64,000 bases of DNA from Pseudomonas sp. MPC6 (lineage in GTDB: Bacteria > Pseudomonadota > Gammaproteobacteria > Pseudomonadales > Pseudomonadaceae), in assembly GCF_006094435.1 (NCBI RefSeq), contig NZ_CP034783.1, positions 3,995,001 through 4,059,000 of the forward strand. The letters run 5' to 3'. This document shows, in pieces, positions 18,472 through 27,295 of the stretch. The translations under genes and the position numbers were made by a program. Numbering within the stretch: the stretch's first letter is position 1; the number at the start of each line of letters is the position of its first letter. Under the pieces are notes generated by a model. The model did no database searches, was not told the origin of the DNA, and saw only the letters and a list, made by a program, of their open reading frames with translations.

Positions 18472-19338
18472 ATGAGTAACGATCAAAGCACATGGGTCGC
18501 CGTCGTGACGGGCGCGTCGCGCGGTGCCGGCAAAGGTATTGCGCTCGCGCTTGGCGCGGCGGGTGCGACGGTTTACGTGACCGGCCGCTCGCAGAATGAG
18601 GGCGACGCGTCGCTGCCAGGCACGATCCACGCGACCGCGCGTGAGATCGACGCGCTGGGCGGCAAAGGTATCGCCGTCGCGTGTGATCACGCCGATGACG
18701 AGCAGGTTCGACGCCTCTTCGAACAGGTCGAACGCGAAAGCGGGCGGCTCGACATCCTGGTCAATAATGCGACTTTTCTACACGACCAACTGATTGAGCC
18801 TGGGCCGTTCTGGGAAAAGCCGCTCGATCTCGTCAACATCCTCGACGTCGGCTTACGCTCCGCCTATGTGGCGAGCTGGTACGCGGCTGCGCTGATGGCG
18901 AAGCGGCGTGGCGGGCTGATCGCGTTCACCTCCTCATTTGGCTCGAACTGCTACATGCATGGCGCTGCCTATGGCGCGCAGAAGGCCGGTGTCGACAAGT
19001 TCGCCAAAGACATGGCCGTGGACCTTCGTCCTTACGACGTCTCGGTGGTGTCCATCTGGATGGGACCGTTGCGCACGGAGCGCACGATACGCGCGTTGGC
19101 AGACGACCCGGAGCGTTACGAAGAATTTTCGTTCGTCATGGAAAGCCCGGAGTTCACCGGCAAGGTCATACACGCGCTGTATGGCGACCCGAACCGGATG
19201 ACGCAATCCGGACAGGTGCTGATCGGCGCAGAAGTGGCGCTGACCTACGGCATTGTCGATCTGGAAGGCCAGCAACCTCCCTCCTATCGCGACCGTCTGG
19301 GTGGTCCAGTGCAGGCGCATCCGGCGATAATCGAGTAA
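18472..19338 (+). CDS. Short-chain dehydrogenase/reductase, DHRS1-like
   Basis: A 288-residue SDR with TGASRGAGKGIA (about 12-23), LVNNAT (about 93) and the active-site YxxxK in AAYGAQKAG (about 166). The motif GATVYVTGR and the longer C-terminus resemble the DHRS1-like group of SDRs. An AAGGAGG site is 7 nt upstream of ATG 18472; the track's longer frame starts inside the previous gene. With the NTF2-fold gene before it, a dehydrogenase/dehydratase pair for a steroid hydroxyl is likely. Base use matches that gene and not the rest of the window. Confidence 0.8.
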   Translation: MSNDQSTWVAVVTGASRGAGKGIALALGAAGATVYVTGRSQNEGDASLPGTIHATAREIDALGGKGIAVACDHADDEQVRRLFEQVERESGRLDILVNNATFLHDQLIEPGPFWEKPLDLVNILDVGLRSAYVASWYAAALMAKRRGGLIAFTSSFGSNCYMHGAAYGAQKAGVDKFAKDMAVDLRPYDVSVVSIWMGPLRTERTIRALADDPERYEEFSFVMESPEFTGKVIHALYGDPNRMTQSGQVLIGAEVALTYGIVDLEGQQPPSYRDRLGGPVQAHPAIIE

Positions 19339-19354
19339 CCACACTGCCGATAGG

Positions 19355-19384
19355 CAAAAAAACAGAAGGCGCGCAATGCGCGCC
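19355..19384 (-). terminator. Rho-independent terminator of the kshA unit
   Basis: On the minus strand GGCGCGC, loop ATT, GCGCGCC is followed by TTCTGTTTTTTT. It lies downstream of kshA and the 57-residue ORF and converges with the end of the SDR gene. Confidence 0.75.
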
Positions 19385-19433
19385 CACCAAAAGACCATCG
19401 CGCACCCACCCACGCCCAACGACCGCACACACG

Positions 19434-19466
19434 CACACCACAAGGCCGCTTCAGCCTTGTGGTGTG
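19434..19466. terminator. Perfect 13-bp hairpin
   Basis: CACACCACAAGGC and GCCTTGTGGTGTG pair perfectly around a 7-nt loop, just after the stop of the 57-residue ORF. No T-run follows on either strand, so it may stabilise the mRNA end or act with the terminator at 19355-19384. Confidence 0.5.
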
Positions 19467-19477
19467 ACGCTCCAACC

Positions 19478-19651
19478 TTAGCGGAAATTCAGCCAGTTCG
19501 GCACGCTCTGGCTGATGGCGACACAGCCTGCGTATTGCTTGCAGGCTTTGAAACTGGGCGATTGCGCTGGTGGGGAGACCAGCACGGTCCCCACCAGGAG
19601 GAACAGAAGCAACAAGCAAACGTGATAGGCAAGAAGACTTTTTGTTTTCAT
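19478..19651 (-). CDS. Small secreted or membrane peptide, 57 residues
   Basis: A 57-residue frame downstream of kshA. Residues 1-5 are basic (MKTKS), 11-25 strongly hydrophobic (VCLLLLFLLVGTVLV), then PPAQ, a possible signal-peptide end. The short mature part has two Cys (KACKQYAGCVAI) and ends WLNFR. A weak GAGAG site lies upstream of ATG 19651. It is followed by a perfect hairpin and a terminator, so it is transcribed as the last unit behind kshA, 67 bp away. I do not recognise the family. Confidence 0.5.
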   Translation of the reverse strand: MKTKSLLAYHVCLLLLFLLVGTVLVSPPAQSPSFKACKQYAGCVAISQSVPNWLNFR

Positions 19652-19717
19652 TGTCAGTGCTCTCGTGACCGTTAAGTCGGACCTATGTCATTGCAATAAC
19701 TCAGGGAGCGTTACCCT

Positions 19718-20758
19718 TCAACGCTCATCGACCGTGATGAACTCACGGCGTTCAGCCATGCTCGCGGGCACTTTGTCTTCATCGGTAAAGAACTGTTGGT
19801 ACCACTCGCGCAGTTGGTAGACCGGGCCGTCGTTTTCCGCCAGCACCGGGTTGTCGATACGGATTTTATGCTTCCAGATATCCACGTCCTGATAGAACGA
19901 GGTGCGATTACCCAGGACGTACGCTTTGGCCACTTCAATGTTCTGCTCTTCGCTCCAGCCGGGCACACGCTTGACCATGCAGCCGAAACGCAGGTCGAAG
20001 CTGTTGGCTGTCACCGGCACATGGCTGTTGAGCAAAATAGCATGTATGCGCACATCGCCAAACATCGAGCTGATGTGAGTGAAGTGGGTCGCCGGGCCGT
20101 AGTAGGCCGACGGTGCGATCAGATCGCCACCCAGGCGCTCGGAATCACCGTGGAAGATCTGGTGGCCGATGTGCCCTTCGAAGACATTGGCGAAGTACTT
20201 GGTCGGCGTGCCGTGCACGGGGCCGAAATGCATGGCGTCCACCAGGTTATCGACCAACTCCCGTGGGTTGGTTTCGATCAGCATGCTGTCGATGTTCCAG
20301 TCGTGAATCCAGTCCGGGTCGTCCATCTCGGCCAGGTGCGGGATGATCACGCCCTCTTTCGGCGGACGTCCTTCCGGGTTGTTCCAGACGAACAGCAGGT
20401 TGTTTTCCTCACAGGTCAACCAGCTGCGGGTCTTGGCCTTCGGTGGAATGCGCTTGCAGTAGGGAATCTCGACGCATTTACCGCTGGTGTCATATTTCCA
20501 GTGGTGGAACGGACACACCACCGTGTCGTTTTCGATGGTGCCCTGGGACAGGTCGGCCCCCATGTGCGGGCAATAGGCATCGAGGATGCTGATAGCACCC
20601 TTGCTGTCGGCAAACGCCACCAGGCGGGTGCCAAAGATATTCAATGTGTGCAACTGGCCATCGCGGTAATTTTCCGCCACGCCCAGACAGTGCCAGCCAC
20701 GGGCGTAACGGTGAGTACGCTGGGCGTTTTCGATGCTGATTTCAGCGAGTTTCGTCAT
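19718..20758 (-). CDS. kshA: 3-ketosteroid 9alpha-hydroxylase oxygenase KshA
   Basis: A 346-residue Rieske non-heme-iron oxygenase. Rieske ligands are Cys63/His65 (YCPHMGADL) and Cys82/His85 (VCPFHHWKY); the mononuclear iron histidines are in DAMHFGPVHG (His177, His182). KshA hydroxylates C9 of 1,4-androstadiene-3,17-dione-type steroids, after which ring B opens to the 9,10-seco product. The ATG at 20758 with GAGGAA upstream is preferred over the longer frame. The likely electron donor is KshB encoded at 48171. A weak operator (S3) lies 100 bp upstream. Confidence 0.9.
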   Translation of the reverse strand: MTKLAEISIENAQRTHRYARGWHCLGVAENYRDGQLHTLNIFGTRLVAFADSKGAISILDAYCPHMGADLSQGTIENDTVVCPFHHWKYDTSGKCVEIPYCKRIPPKAKTRSWLTCEENNLLFVWNNPEGRPPKEGVIIPHLAEMDDPDWIHDWNIDSMLIETNPRELVDNLVDAMHFGPVHGTPTKYFANVFEGHIGHQIFHGDSERLGGDLIAPSAYYGPATHFTHISSMFGDVRIHAILLNSHVPVTANSFDLRFGCMVKRVPGWSEEQNIEVAKAYVLGNRTSFYQDVDIWKHKIRIDNPVLAENDGPVYQLREWYQQFFTDEDKVPASMAERREFITVDER

Positions 20759-20857
20759 TGTTATTGTTCCTCGATTGGAAACTTTGGGGAGTAATACCCC
20801 CAAAAAAAACAGGGTGAACCCATAGCCGATATCATTGAGCGCCCCGACAAGGGATTC

Positions 20858-20874
20858 ATCCCTCACTTGGACTA
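20858..20874. promoter_or_regulatory. Weak candidate operator S3 (kshA)
   Basis: ATCCCTCACTTGGACTA keeps ATC and GGACTA but three positions of the left arm differ. It begins 100 bp upstream of the kshA ATG; a -10-like AATGAT (minus strand) lies 21 nt downstream. Less certain than the other sites. Confidence 0.35.
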
Positions 20875-20939
20875 GATCAAACGAGATCCGCTCTCAAAGG
20901 GTTCACCTGTCAGCCTCTACCTTCCAAAATCTGCGTCGA

Positions 20940-22352
20940 TTATTGGCCAAACCGACGGGCAGCTTCCGGGCCGAAATCCCGCGGGCTGAAGCCCGGCTTG
21001 TTCAACTTATAGCCGTCGCGCTGTTCGTTGATCAGGTTGAACGCCAGGTAACTGCCGGCATTCAGGTCGTAGTACAGCCCCACGCCCGCTTGTGGCCGCT
21101 GGCTTTCATAGGCGTAGAAAAAGTTCAGCATCGAGGTCCGCCACAGCTCGCCACGGTTGTCGTAGTTATCGGCGAGCATCGGGAACCAGGTGTCTTCGTC
21201 GATGTACAACTTGCGTTTGCCGTACAGGTGGCGGTAACCCGGCTTGAGGGTGCCTTCCAGCTCCCACACCCGATGGCGCTCAAAGCGCATGGCATCCGGG
21301 TTGATATGGCCAGGGGTCAGCAGGTTGGCGTACTTGAGGTTGGCCGCATGCAGGCGATAGGTGTTGTAGGGAATGAACATCTCGCGCTTGCCGACGATCT
21401 TCCAGTCATAACGCTGGCCCGAGCCGTTGAACAGACGCACCTCGTCCACGGTGATCGATCCGCCGCTGCCGGGAAACGACATGTCGAAGCCATAACCCGG
21501 CGACTGCCGCACACGGCGGGTGCCCGGATCGTAACGCCAGGCCTGGCGAGGCTCGGTCTTGTCGTTCCAGAACTCGGTGCCGGTATTGATCTCGCCTTTG
21601 TCCCGTTGTGGCAGCAGGGTTTCGTTGAGGTAGAAGGCCGAGTTACCCGCGGTCTCGCCTTTTTTGCCCGGTTCCAGCGACGGCGCCAGGTTGCGCGAAT
21701 GCACGCGGCCCCAGTTGATGTTGCCGTCCTTGAGTACGTAGGCGTTGTCGGAGGTGTATTCCTCGGTCCAGGCGCGCAAGGTAAAGGCCGAGGCGTTCTT
21801 CAGCAGTTCCAGGCCGCTGCGGGGTACCGGAAAGGCTGTGCCGCCGGTTTTGCCCACCACCCCTTCACCGTCATCCACCAGGCGCGCGATGCTGGCGTTC
21901 TCGCGGGTGGCTTGGCAAACCGCGTCGTCGAAACGGAAATCGCGGTGCGAGGGGTAGATCGGCATCTTGTACGTAGCCGGGTAGAGCTTGAACAAGGCTT
22001 TCTGCCCGTCGGACAGGTAATCGCTGTATTGCGCCAGGTTGGCCGCCGTAATCACGAACAGCGGTTTTTCTTGCGGATACGGATCCACCGGATGGTTGCC
22101 GGTGCCTTTGAAGTCTACATGCGGCGGTACGCCCAGCCATTTGCCACTGAACGCCGGAATGCTGCCATCGGCATTGGCGCTCTTGTCGGCACCGACGCAA
22201 GTCAAATCCTTGCCCAGGCGTTCCACATCTTCCGGTGCGGCGTTCGCCGTACCGATTGCACTGCATCCCAATAACAACCCCAGCACCCAGGTGGGAGTGG
22301 CGTTGGCAGCCCGCGAGACAAGACAACTGGAGGCCAGGTTACTGCCGGTCAT
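20940..22352 (-). CDS. DUF1329 outer-membrane/periplasmic protein
   Basis: A 470-residue protein with a signal peptide ending near residue 38 (GTANAA). The mature part fits DUF1329, a lipoprotein-carrier-like (LolA/B-type) beta-barrel sheet family. Such proteins occur with DUF1302 proteins and MMPL/RND transporters in steroid and other hydrophobic-compound degraders. I infer a role in moving steroid across the periplasm or outer membrane. The start has AAGGAG upstream. Operator S4 lies 63 bp upstream with a -10-like GATACT 22 nt after it. Confidence 0.8.
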   Translation of the reverse strand: MTGSNLASSCLVSRAANATPTWVLGLLLGCSAIGTANAAPEDVERLGKDLTCVGADKSANADGSIPAFSGKWLGVPPHVDFKGTGNHPVDPYPQEKPLFVITAANLAQYSDYLSDGQKALFKLYPATYKMPIYPSHRDFRFDDAVCQATRENASIARLVDDGEGVVGKTGGTAFPVPRSGLELLKNASAFTLRAWTEEYTSDNAYVLKDGNINWGRVHSRNLAPSLEPGKKGETAGNSAFYLNETLLPQRDKGEINTGTEFWNDKTEPRQAWRYDPGTRRVRQSPGYGFDMSFPGSGGSITVDEVRLFNGSGQRYDWKIVGKREMFIPYNTYRLHAANLKYANLLTPGHINPDAMRFERHRVWELEGTLKPGYRHLYGKRKLYIDEDTWFPMLADNYDNRGELWRTSMLNFFYAYESQRPQAGVGLYYDLNAGSYLAFNLINEQRDGYKLNKPGFSPRDFGPEAARRFGQ

Positions 22353-22414
22353 TTTTATTCTCCTTGGTTACCGATAGCGGTCACCCAGTATCGGCAGCCC
22401 AAGGAAACGCCAGC

Positions 22415-22431
22415 ATCGTCCGCACGGACTA
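22415..22431. promoter_or_regulatory. Putative steroid-regulon operator S4
   Basis: ATCGTCCGCACGGACTA, the best dyad in the window (GTCCG-N2-CGGAC core). It is 63 bp upstream of the DUF1329 ATG; on the minus strand GATACT (22392-22387) follows after 22 nt. Confidence 0.75.
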
Positions 22432-22464
22432 ACGCGTTTGCCCACGGTGCCTGTGAACGACAGA

Positions 22465-23673
22465 CTAAAGCGCATCCTTCGCTAATCCTGGCAGCTGTGG
22501 CCCGGCCAATGCCACGACACTGTTGAGCATGATCCGCACAAGCTCGGTCTGGCGCCGCACCCCCGTCTTGGAAAAGATCGAACGCAGGTGCGCACGAGCG
22601 GTATTGCGGCGGATGTTCAGCGCCTCCGAGGCCTCCTCCAGCGACAGGCCGTTAGCCAGTTCCAGCGCCAGCAAGGTTTCCGCGGGGGTCAGGTTGTACA
22701 GCTGCGACGTCACCACATTGCTCACCAGCGACTTGCTGACAGCGTCGCGGACATAGACCACCACGGTCGGTTTTCCCTTGCCCTCGACCAGCTCCTGCGT
22801 CGGAATCAACTCCACCACCACCCCCAGGCTGACTTTCCCGGAAGGGCGGGAAATCGACGTGGCCTCGGCTATCTGTAATCCGGCGTGGCCCTGCTTCACC
22901 CGTTGAAAGGCGTTGCGCACCAGCCGCGACAGTTCGCGATTGTCACTCGGGTAAGTCGCCTCCAACCGTCCGCCGACGACTTTAAGGCCGTCCTGGCTGG
23001 CGATAATCTCCCGGGCCACCGGGTTCAGTTGCACCACGGTGCCGTTTTCATCGAGCACGATAGTCGCCACCGCCATGCGGCTGATCGTTTGCGAGTACAA
23101 ACTGCCCAGCGACTCACTGCGATCCAGTAGCGAATGCATGTGCAGGGCGCGGCGCAAATGCGGCAAGAGCATGGCGCACATGTCCCGCTCCACCTGGGAA
23201 AAACGCGCCTGGCCCCGTGGCCGGTTGATCCGCAAGCGCACCGTGCTGCCGTCCGGCATGCGGATGTCGGCGCCGAGCATCTGGTGGCAGTCATGGGGCT
23301 GGCAAAACAACAGGTAAAAAGAAGAGCTGACCCATTCCTCATCCGTCATCAACTCATCGATGGTGAACACCGTGTCGGTGGGCAGACCGTCGAACAGCGT
23401 GGACTTGGCGTAATAGGCGTAATGGTTGATGCCGCCCTCCCCCAGTTCGATGTCCCCGGCGACCATCATCGGCGACAGCAGCGGCTCATCCTGCACACGC
23501 AGAATCAAGGTCACGAAATTGGCCTTGAACAGCTTCCGGAGCTGGCGCAACGAATCACCCATGCAACGAATATCCATGGCCGAGTCGTACATGTTGCCGA
23601 TGAGGCCTTCGTACTCGGCCAGCTCCAGCCCCATTTGCGCAAGGACCTGCGCATTCGGCACGCGACTTTGCAT
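22465..23673 (-). CDS. LuxR-family transcriptional regulator, TeiR-like (copy 1)
   Basis: A 402-residue regulator: N-terminal sensor part (about 1-180), PAS-like region (about 205-290, VATIVLDENGTVVQLNPVA) and C-terminal LuxR helix-turn-helix (about 330-385, LSLEEASEALNIRRNTARAHL). It resembles TeiR, the steroid-responsive activator of Comamonas. ATG 23673 has GGGGAG 5 nt upstream. The gene follows the ipdF-MaoC-thiolase unit by 90 bp and may belong to it. A paralogue at 55470 has nearly the same DNA-binding helices, so both probably read the same operator. Confidence 0.85.
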   Translation of the reverse strand: MQSRVPNAQVLAQMGLELAEYEGLIGNMYDSAMDIRCMGDSLRQLRKLFKANFVTLILRVQDEPLLSPMMVAGDIELGEGGINHYAYYAKSTLFDGLPTDTVFTIDELMTDEEWVSSSFYLLFCQPHDCHQMLGADIRMPDGSTVRLRINRPRGQARFSQVERDMCAMLLPHLRRALHMHSLLDRSESLGSLYSQTISRMAVATIVLDENGTVVQLNPVAREIIASQDGLKVVGGRLEATYPSDNRELSRLVRNAFQRVKQGHAGLQIAEATSISRPSGKVSLGVVVELIPTQELVEGKGKPTVVVYVRDAVSKSLVSNVVTSQLYNLTPAETLLALELANGLSLEEASEALNIRRNTARAHLRSIFSKTGVRRQTELVRIMLNSVVALAGPQLPGLAKDAL

Positions 23674-23763
23674 AACCACTCCCCAGCAGCGGGCCCGGAC
23701 TGCATGGCCCGCATCAATTGATCGTAATGGGTGTTATAGACGCTCAACGCACCCCGGCCAGCC

Positions 23764-24972
23764 CTATGGCAGTTCGAACAAACCGGCCGCCCCCATGCCG
23801 CCGCCAATGCACATGGCGATTACCACATAACGGGCGCCGCGACGGCGACCCTCCAGCAGTGCGTGACCGACCATGCGTGCGCCGGACATGCCGAACGGAT
23901 GGCCGATGGCAATCGCGCCGCCGTTGACGTTCAGACGTTCCGCCGGGATTTGCAGTGCATCGCGGCAATGCAGGACCTGGCAGGCAAAGGCTTCGTTGAT
24001 TTCCCACAGGCCGATATCCGCCACGCTCAGGCCAAAGCGCTTGAGCAATTTCGGCACGGCCACCACCGGGCCGATGCCCATTTCCTCCGGCGCGCAGCCG
24101 CCCACGGCAATGCCTCGGTAGATGCCCAACGGAGTCAGCCCCCGACGCTTGGCTTCGACGCGGCTCATCAGCAGGCTGGCCGAGGCGCCATCGGAAAACT
24201 GCGAAGCGTTGCCGGCGGTAATGAATTCACCCTGCTCGATCCATTTACCGTCCTTCCACACCGGTTTCAGCGAAGCCAGGTCTTCCAGGCGCGTGTTCGG
24301 CCGATTGCATTCGTCACGCTCGACCAGCACACGCTGATGGCCGCTGGGCTGGCCAGCGGCATCGAAGCACAACTTATCGACGCTCAAGCCGACGATTTCA
24401 TCGTCGAACAAGCCGTCACGTTGGGCGGCGGCGGTGCGCAGCTGGCTCTGCAGGGAATACTCGTCCTGGGCCGCGCGGCTGATGCCATAACGGCGCGAGA
24501 CAATTTCGGCGGTTTCCAGCATCGGGATATAGGCGCTGGGCATGATGTCCAGCACGGCTTCGGACTGGGCGCGATAGCTGTTCTTGTGCTTGGTCTGGGT
24601 CAGTGACAGCGACTCCACGCCGCCGCCAATGGCGATGGTCATTTCGCCGGTCATGATGCCCTTGGCGGCGACGCCGATGCTCATCAGGCCCGAGGCGCAC
24701 ATGCGGTCCAGGGCCATGCCCGGCACGGTGTCCGGCAAGCCGCCGGTATACGCGCAGAGGCGGCCGATGTTGTAGGCCTGGGTGCCCTGCTGCACCGCCG
24801 CGCCCATGATCACATCTTCTACTTCACCCGGTTCGATGCCGGCGCGCTCGACCACCGCACGCACCACATGTCCGCCCAGTACCGGGGCTTCGGTATCGTT
24901 GAACGAGCCGCGGAACGACTTGGCGAGCGCGGTCCGCGCAGTGGCAACGATGACAACTTCATTCAGGTCCAT
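23764..24972 (-). CDS. Acetyl-CoA acyltransferase (thiolase)
   Basis: A 402-residue thiolase with the nucleophilic Cys in [10 protein letters not shown] (about residue 91), His in INEAFACQV and [14 protein letters not shown], and Cys in AMCIGGGMG. It cleaves 3-oxoacyl-CoA with CoA. It lies behind ipdF and a MaoC gene with 7 bp spacing, so it likely acts in beta-oxidation of the side chain or ring C/D fragments. It differs from the FadA6 homologue at 27296; FadA5-like side-chain thiolase is one option. Confidence 0.85.
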   Translation of the reverse strand: MDLNEVVIVATARTALAKSFRGSFNDTEAPVLGGHVVRAVVERAGIEPGEVEDVIMGAAVQQGTQAYNIGRLCAYTGGLPDTVPGMALDRMCASGLMSIGVAAKGIMTGEMTIAIGGGVESLSLTQTKHKNSYRAQSEAVLDIMPSAYIPMLETAEIVSRRYGISRAAQDEYSLQSQLRTAAAQRDGLFDDEIVGLSVDKLCFDAAGQPSGHQRVLVERDECNRPNTRLEDLASLKPVWKDGKWIEQGEFITAGNASQFSDGASASLLMSRVEAKRRGLTPLGIYRGIAVGGCAPEEMGIGPVVAVPKLLKRFGLSVADIGLWEINEAFACQVLHCRDALQIPAERLNVNGGAIAIGHPFGMSGARMVGHALLEGRRRGARYVVIAMCIGGGMGAAGLFELP

Positions 24973-24979
24973 GACAGGC

Positions 24980-25450
24980 TCACTCGGTAATAGGGTTGAA
25001 GGTGTAACGGCTGATGGTGTCGATCACACAGCCAGGCCGCGCCTGGCCCTCGACTTCCACGGTCACGCGCACCACCAGTTGCACGGCGTCTGCCAGCTGC
25101 TCGGCGCGCACGATGCTGGCGTTGCCGCGCACTCGCGACCCCACCTTGACCGGCGCCGGGAAACGCACGCGGTCGCTGCCGTAATTGACCCCCATCGCCA
25201 TGTTGTCGATGGTGAGCAATTGCGGCAGGAACAGATTGACGAGCGACTGGGTCAGGTAGCCGTGGGCGATACAGACGCCAAACGGCCCGCTGGCGGCGCG
25301 CACCGGGTCGACATGAATCCACTGGTGATCACCCGTGGCTTCGGCAAACAGGTCAATGCGCTGCTGGCTGATGGTCAGCCACTCGGTGCAACCCAGGTCC
25401 AGGCCCTCGGCCTCGAGCAACGCCTGGGCACTGCTGAAAACATGACTCAT
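24980..25450 (-). CDS. MaoC-like enoyl-CoA hydratase
   Basis: A 156-residue single hot-dog-fold protein. The hydratase motif with Asp and His is [17 protein letters not shown] (about 37-53), followed by IAHGYLT. The start ATG at 25450 (MSH...) has GAGGAG 8 nt upstream and lies just past the ipdF stop. It probably hydrates an enoyl-CoA in steroid beta-oxidation. The tail [13 protein letters not shown] is shared with the MaoC half of the DUF35 protein at 60677. Confidence 0.85.
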   Translation of the reverse strand: MSHVFSSAQALLEAEGLDLGCTEWLTISQQRIDLFAEATGDHQWIHVDPVRAASGPFGVCIAHGYLTQSLVNLFLPQLLTIDNMAMGVNYGSDRVRFPAPVKVGSRVRGNASIVRAEQLADAVQLVVRVTVEVEGQARPGCVIDTISRYTFNPITE

Positions 25451-25460
25451 GGCCCACTCC

Positions 25461-26246
25461 TCAGGCTTGTTGGGAACTGACGGACAATACTTCGCCAACC
25501 ATGTAGGAGGCGTAGTCGCTGGCCAGGAACATCATCACGTTGGCGACTTCCCAGACTTCGGCGGCACGGCCGAATGCCTCGCGCCCGGCGAGGCTGGCGA
25601 GCAGCTCTTCACTGGAGGCCTTCTTGAGAAAATCATGCAGGGCGATCGACGGTGAAACCGCGTTGATGCGCACGCCGAACTCGGCAGCTTCCAGCGCACT
25701 GCAACGGGTCAGGGCCATCACCCCGGCCTTGGCCGCGGCGTAATGGGCCTGTTCCTTCTGTGCGCGCCAACCCAGGACCGAAGCATTGTTGACGATGGCT
25801 CCGGCGCCACGGCGCTGCATGTGTGGCAGTATCGCGCGGGTCATGCGGAACGTCCCGGTCAGGGTCACATCCAGCACTCGCAGCCATTCTTCGTCACTCA
25901 TCTCGACTACGAGTTTCTGGCCACCGAGGCCGGCGTTGTTGATCAACACATCGACACCGCCCAGCAACTCTTCCGCGCTCGCCACCAAGGCCTGGACCTC
26001 GGCTTCGACCGTGACATTGCACAGCTGGCCGTAAATGGCCTGCAGGCCGGTTTCGGCCTTGAGACGCTCCACGGCTTCTTCGAGGCGGCGCGGGTGCACG
26101 TCCGAAATCATCAGTGCCCGGCAACCCTCCTCGGCGCTGCGCCGGGCGGCCGAGTAACCGATACCGGCACCTGCGGCAGCGGTAATCAGCACGGATTTTC
26201 CAGCCAGTAATTGATGGCCCGGGACATAAGGGGGAGCTTGTTTCAC
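25461..26246 (-). CDS. ipdF: SDR of HIP-CoA degradation, IpdF
   Basis: A 261-residue SDR with TAAAGAGIG (about 22-30) as cofactor motif, NNAGLGGQ and active-site HYAAAKAG. Stretches such as NNASVLGWRAQ, ALTRCSALEAAEFGVRINAVSPSIA and EAFGRAAE are as in IpdF of mycobacteria, which oxidises the 5-hydroxyl of the HIP-CoA (rings C/D) intermediate. The start is GTG 26246 with GGAGG 8 nt upstream, not the longer frame. First gene of a unit with MaoC and thiolase; operator S5 lies 62 bp upstream. Confidence 0.9.
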   Translation of the reverse strand: MKQAPPYVPGHQLLAGKSVLITAAAGAGIGYSAARRSAEEGCRALMISDVHPRRLEEAVERLKAETGLQAIYGQLCNVTVEAEVQALVASAEELLGGVDVLINNAGLGGQKLVVEMSDEEWLRVLDVTLTGTFRMTRAILPHMQRRGAGAIVNNASVLGWRAQKEQAHYAAAKAGVMALTRCSALEAAEFGVRINAVSPSIALHDFLKKASSEELLASLAGREAFGRAAEVWEVANVMMFLASDYASYMVGEVLSVSSQQA

Positions 26247-26307
26247 AGCGTTTACCTCCGAAGGTATCAGTTCGCTGTCAGGTATAAAGCCACGCCCTGG
26301 CCGGCAC

Positions 26308-26324
26308 ATCGTCAAAACGGGGTA
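26308..26324. promoter_or_regulatory. Putative steroid-regulon operator S5
   Basis: ATCGTCAAAACGGGGTA, 62 bp upstream of the ipdF GTG. On the minus strand TATACC (26286-26281) follows after 21 nt. The right arm is imperfect (GGGGTA for GGACTA). Confidence 0.6.
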
Positions 26325-26354
26325 TGACCGCCTCCGGCGGCCGGTTTTGCGCGG

Positions 26355-27233
26355 TCAGCTGCCCCAGACTCGCTGCGCCGCAGGCGCTTCGGCGAGAATC
26401 TCAGCCACGGCGGCGCCGATTTCCTCGACACGCCACAACGCGCCCTTGTCGCGGGTGACCCCGGTGCGCCAGCCGTCCCCAAGGGAAATGCGGCCACCCT
26501 GGCTCTCGAAAATCTGGCCGCTGACGTGGGCCGATTCGGCGCTGCCCAACCACACCACCAACGGCGCGACGTTGTCCGGCGCCCAGGCGTCGAAACTGCC
26601 GTCCTCAGGCTTCTTGACCACATCGGGCATGGCGCTTTCGGTCATCGAGGTGCGCGCAGCCGGAGCCAACGCGTTGGCGGTGATGCCGTAGCGCGCCAGC
26701 TCAGCGGCCTGCACCAGGGTCAACGCGGCAATCCCGCCCTTGGCCGCCGAATAGTTGGACTGCCCCACCGAGCCTTGCAGGCCCGCGCCGGAACTGGTGT
26801 TGATGATGCGTGCATCGACCGGAGTGCCGGCCTTGGCCAGATCGCGCCAGCGTCGCCCCAACAGGTTCGCCAGGCAATAATGGCCCTTGAGGTGAACGCG
26901 CATGACCATGTCCCAGTCCTCTTCGCTGAGACTGATGAACATGCGGTCGCGCAGGACGCCGGCATTGTTGACCAGCACGTGCACCTCACCGAACGCCGCC
27001 ACTGCCGCTTCGACGATGCGCTCGGCGGTGGCCAGGGTGGTGATGTCGTCACTGTTGGCGATGGCCTGGCCACCGTTGGCGCGGATCTCGCCCGCTACAT
27101 CCTGCGCCGCGTCGGCGCGAATATCGTTGATCACCACGTTGGCGCCCGCCGCCGCGAACGCCAGCGCGTAGGCGCGACCGAGTCCGCCGCCGGCCCCGGT
27201 GATGATCACGGTGCGGCCTGAACAAATAGCCAT
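26355..27233 (-). CDS. SDR, 3-hydroxyacyl-CoA dehydrogenase type
   Basis: A 292-residue SDR with TGAGGGLGRAYA (about 12-23), NNAGVLRDRMF and catalytic SNYSAAKGG. The NAGVLRDR and LAKAGTPVDARIINTSSGAG stretches are typical of the 17beta-HSD4/Hsd4A-like group that oxidises 3-hydroxyacyl-CoA esters. The ATG at 27233 has AAGGAGT 6 nt upstream. It is the last gene of the hsaC-to-here operon (62 bp after fadA6). Substrate probably a steroid side-chain or ring-derived CoA ester. Confidence 0.8.
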   Translation of the reverse strand: MAICSGRTVIITGAGGGLGRAYALAFAAAGANVVINDIRADAAQDVAGEIRANGGQAIANSDDITTLATAERIVEAAVAAFGEVHVLVNNAGVLRDRMFISLSEEDWDMVMRVHLKGHYCLANLLGRRWRDLAKAGTPVDARIINTSSGAGLQGSVGQSNYSAAKGGIAALTLVQAAELARYGITANALAPAARTSMTESAMPDVVKKPEDGSFDAWAPDNVAPLVVWLGSAESAHVSGQIFESQGGRISLGDGWRTGVTRDKGALWRVEEIGAAVAEILAEAPAAQRVWGS

Positions 27234-27295
27234 GCTTGACTCCTTATGACTGCGTGACCGCACGCCCAGCGGACGGCGGCACGGATGGGAAATAC

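Noticed and set aside
19284..19619. 111-residue minus-strand ORF over the kshA downstream region
   Set aside because: It overlaps the better supported 57-residue frame, the 13-bp hairpin and the terminator, and is Arg-rich without a ribosome site.
20835..22274. 479-residue + strand ORF opposite the DUF1329 gene
   Set aside because: Shadow of the DUF1329 coding strand; no ribosome site and no recognisable domain.
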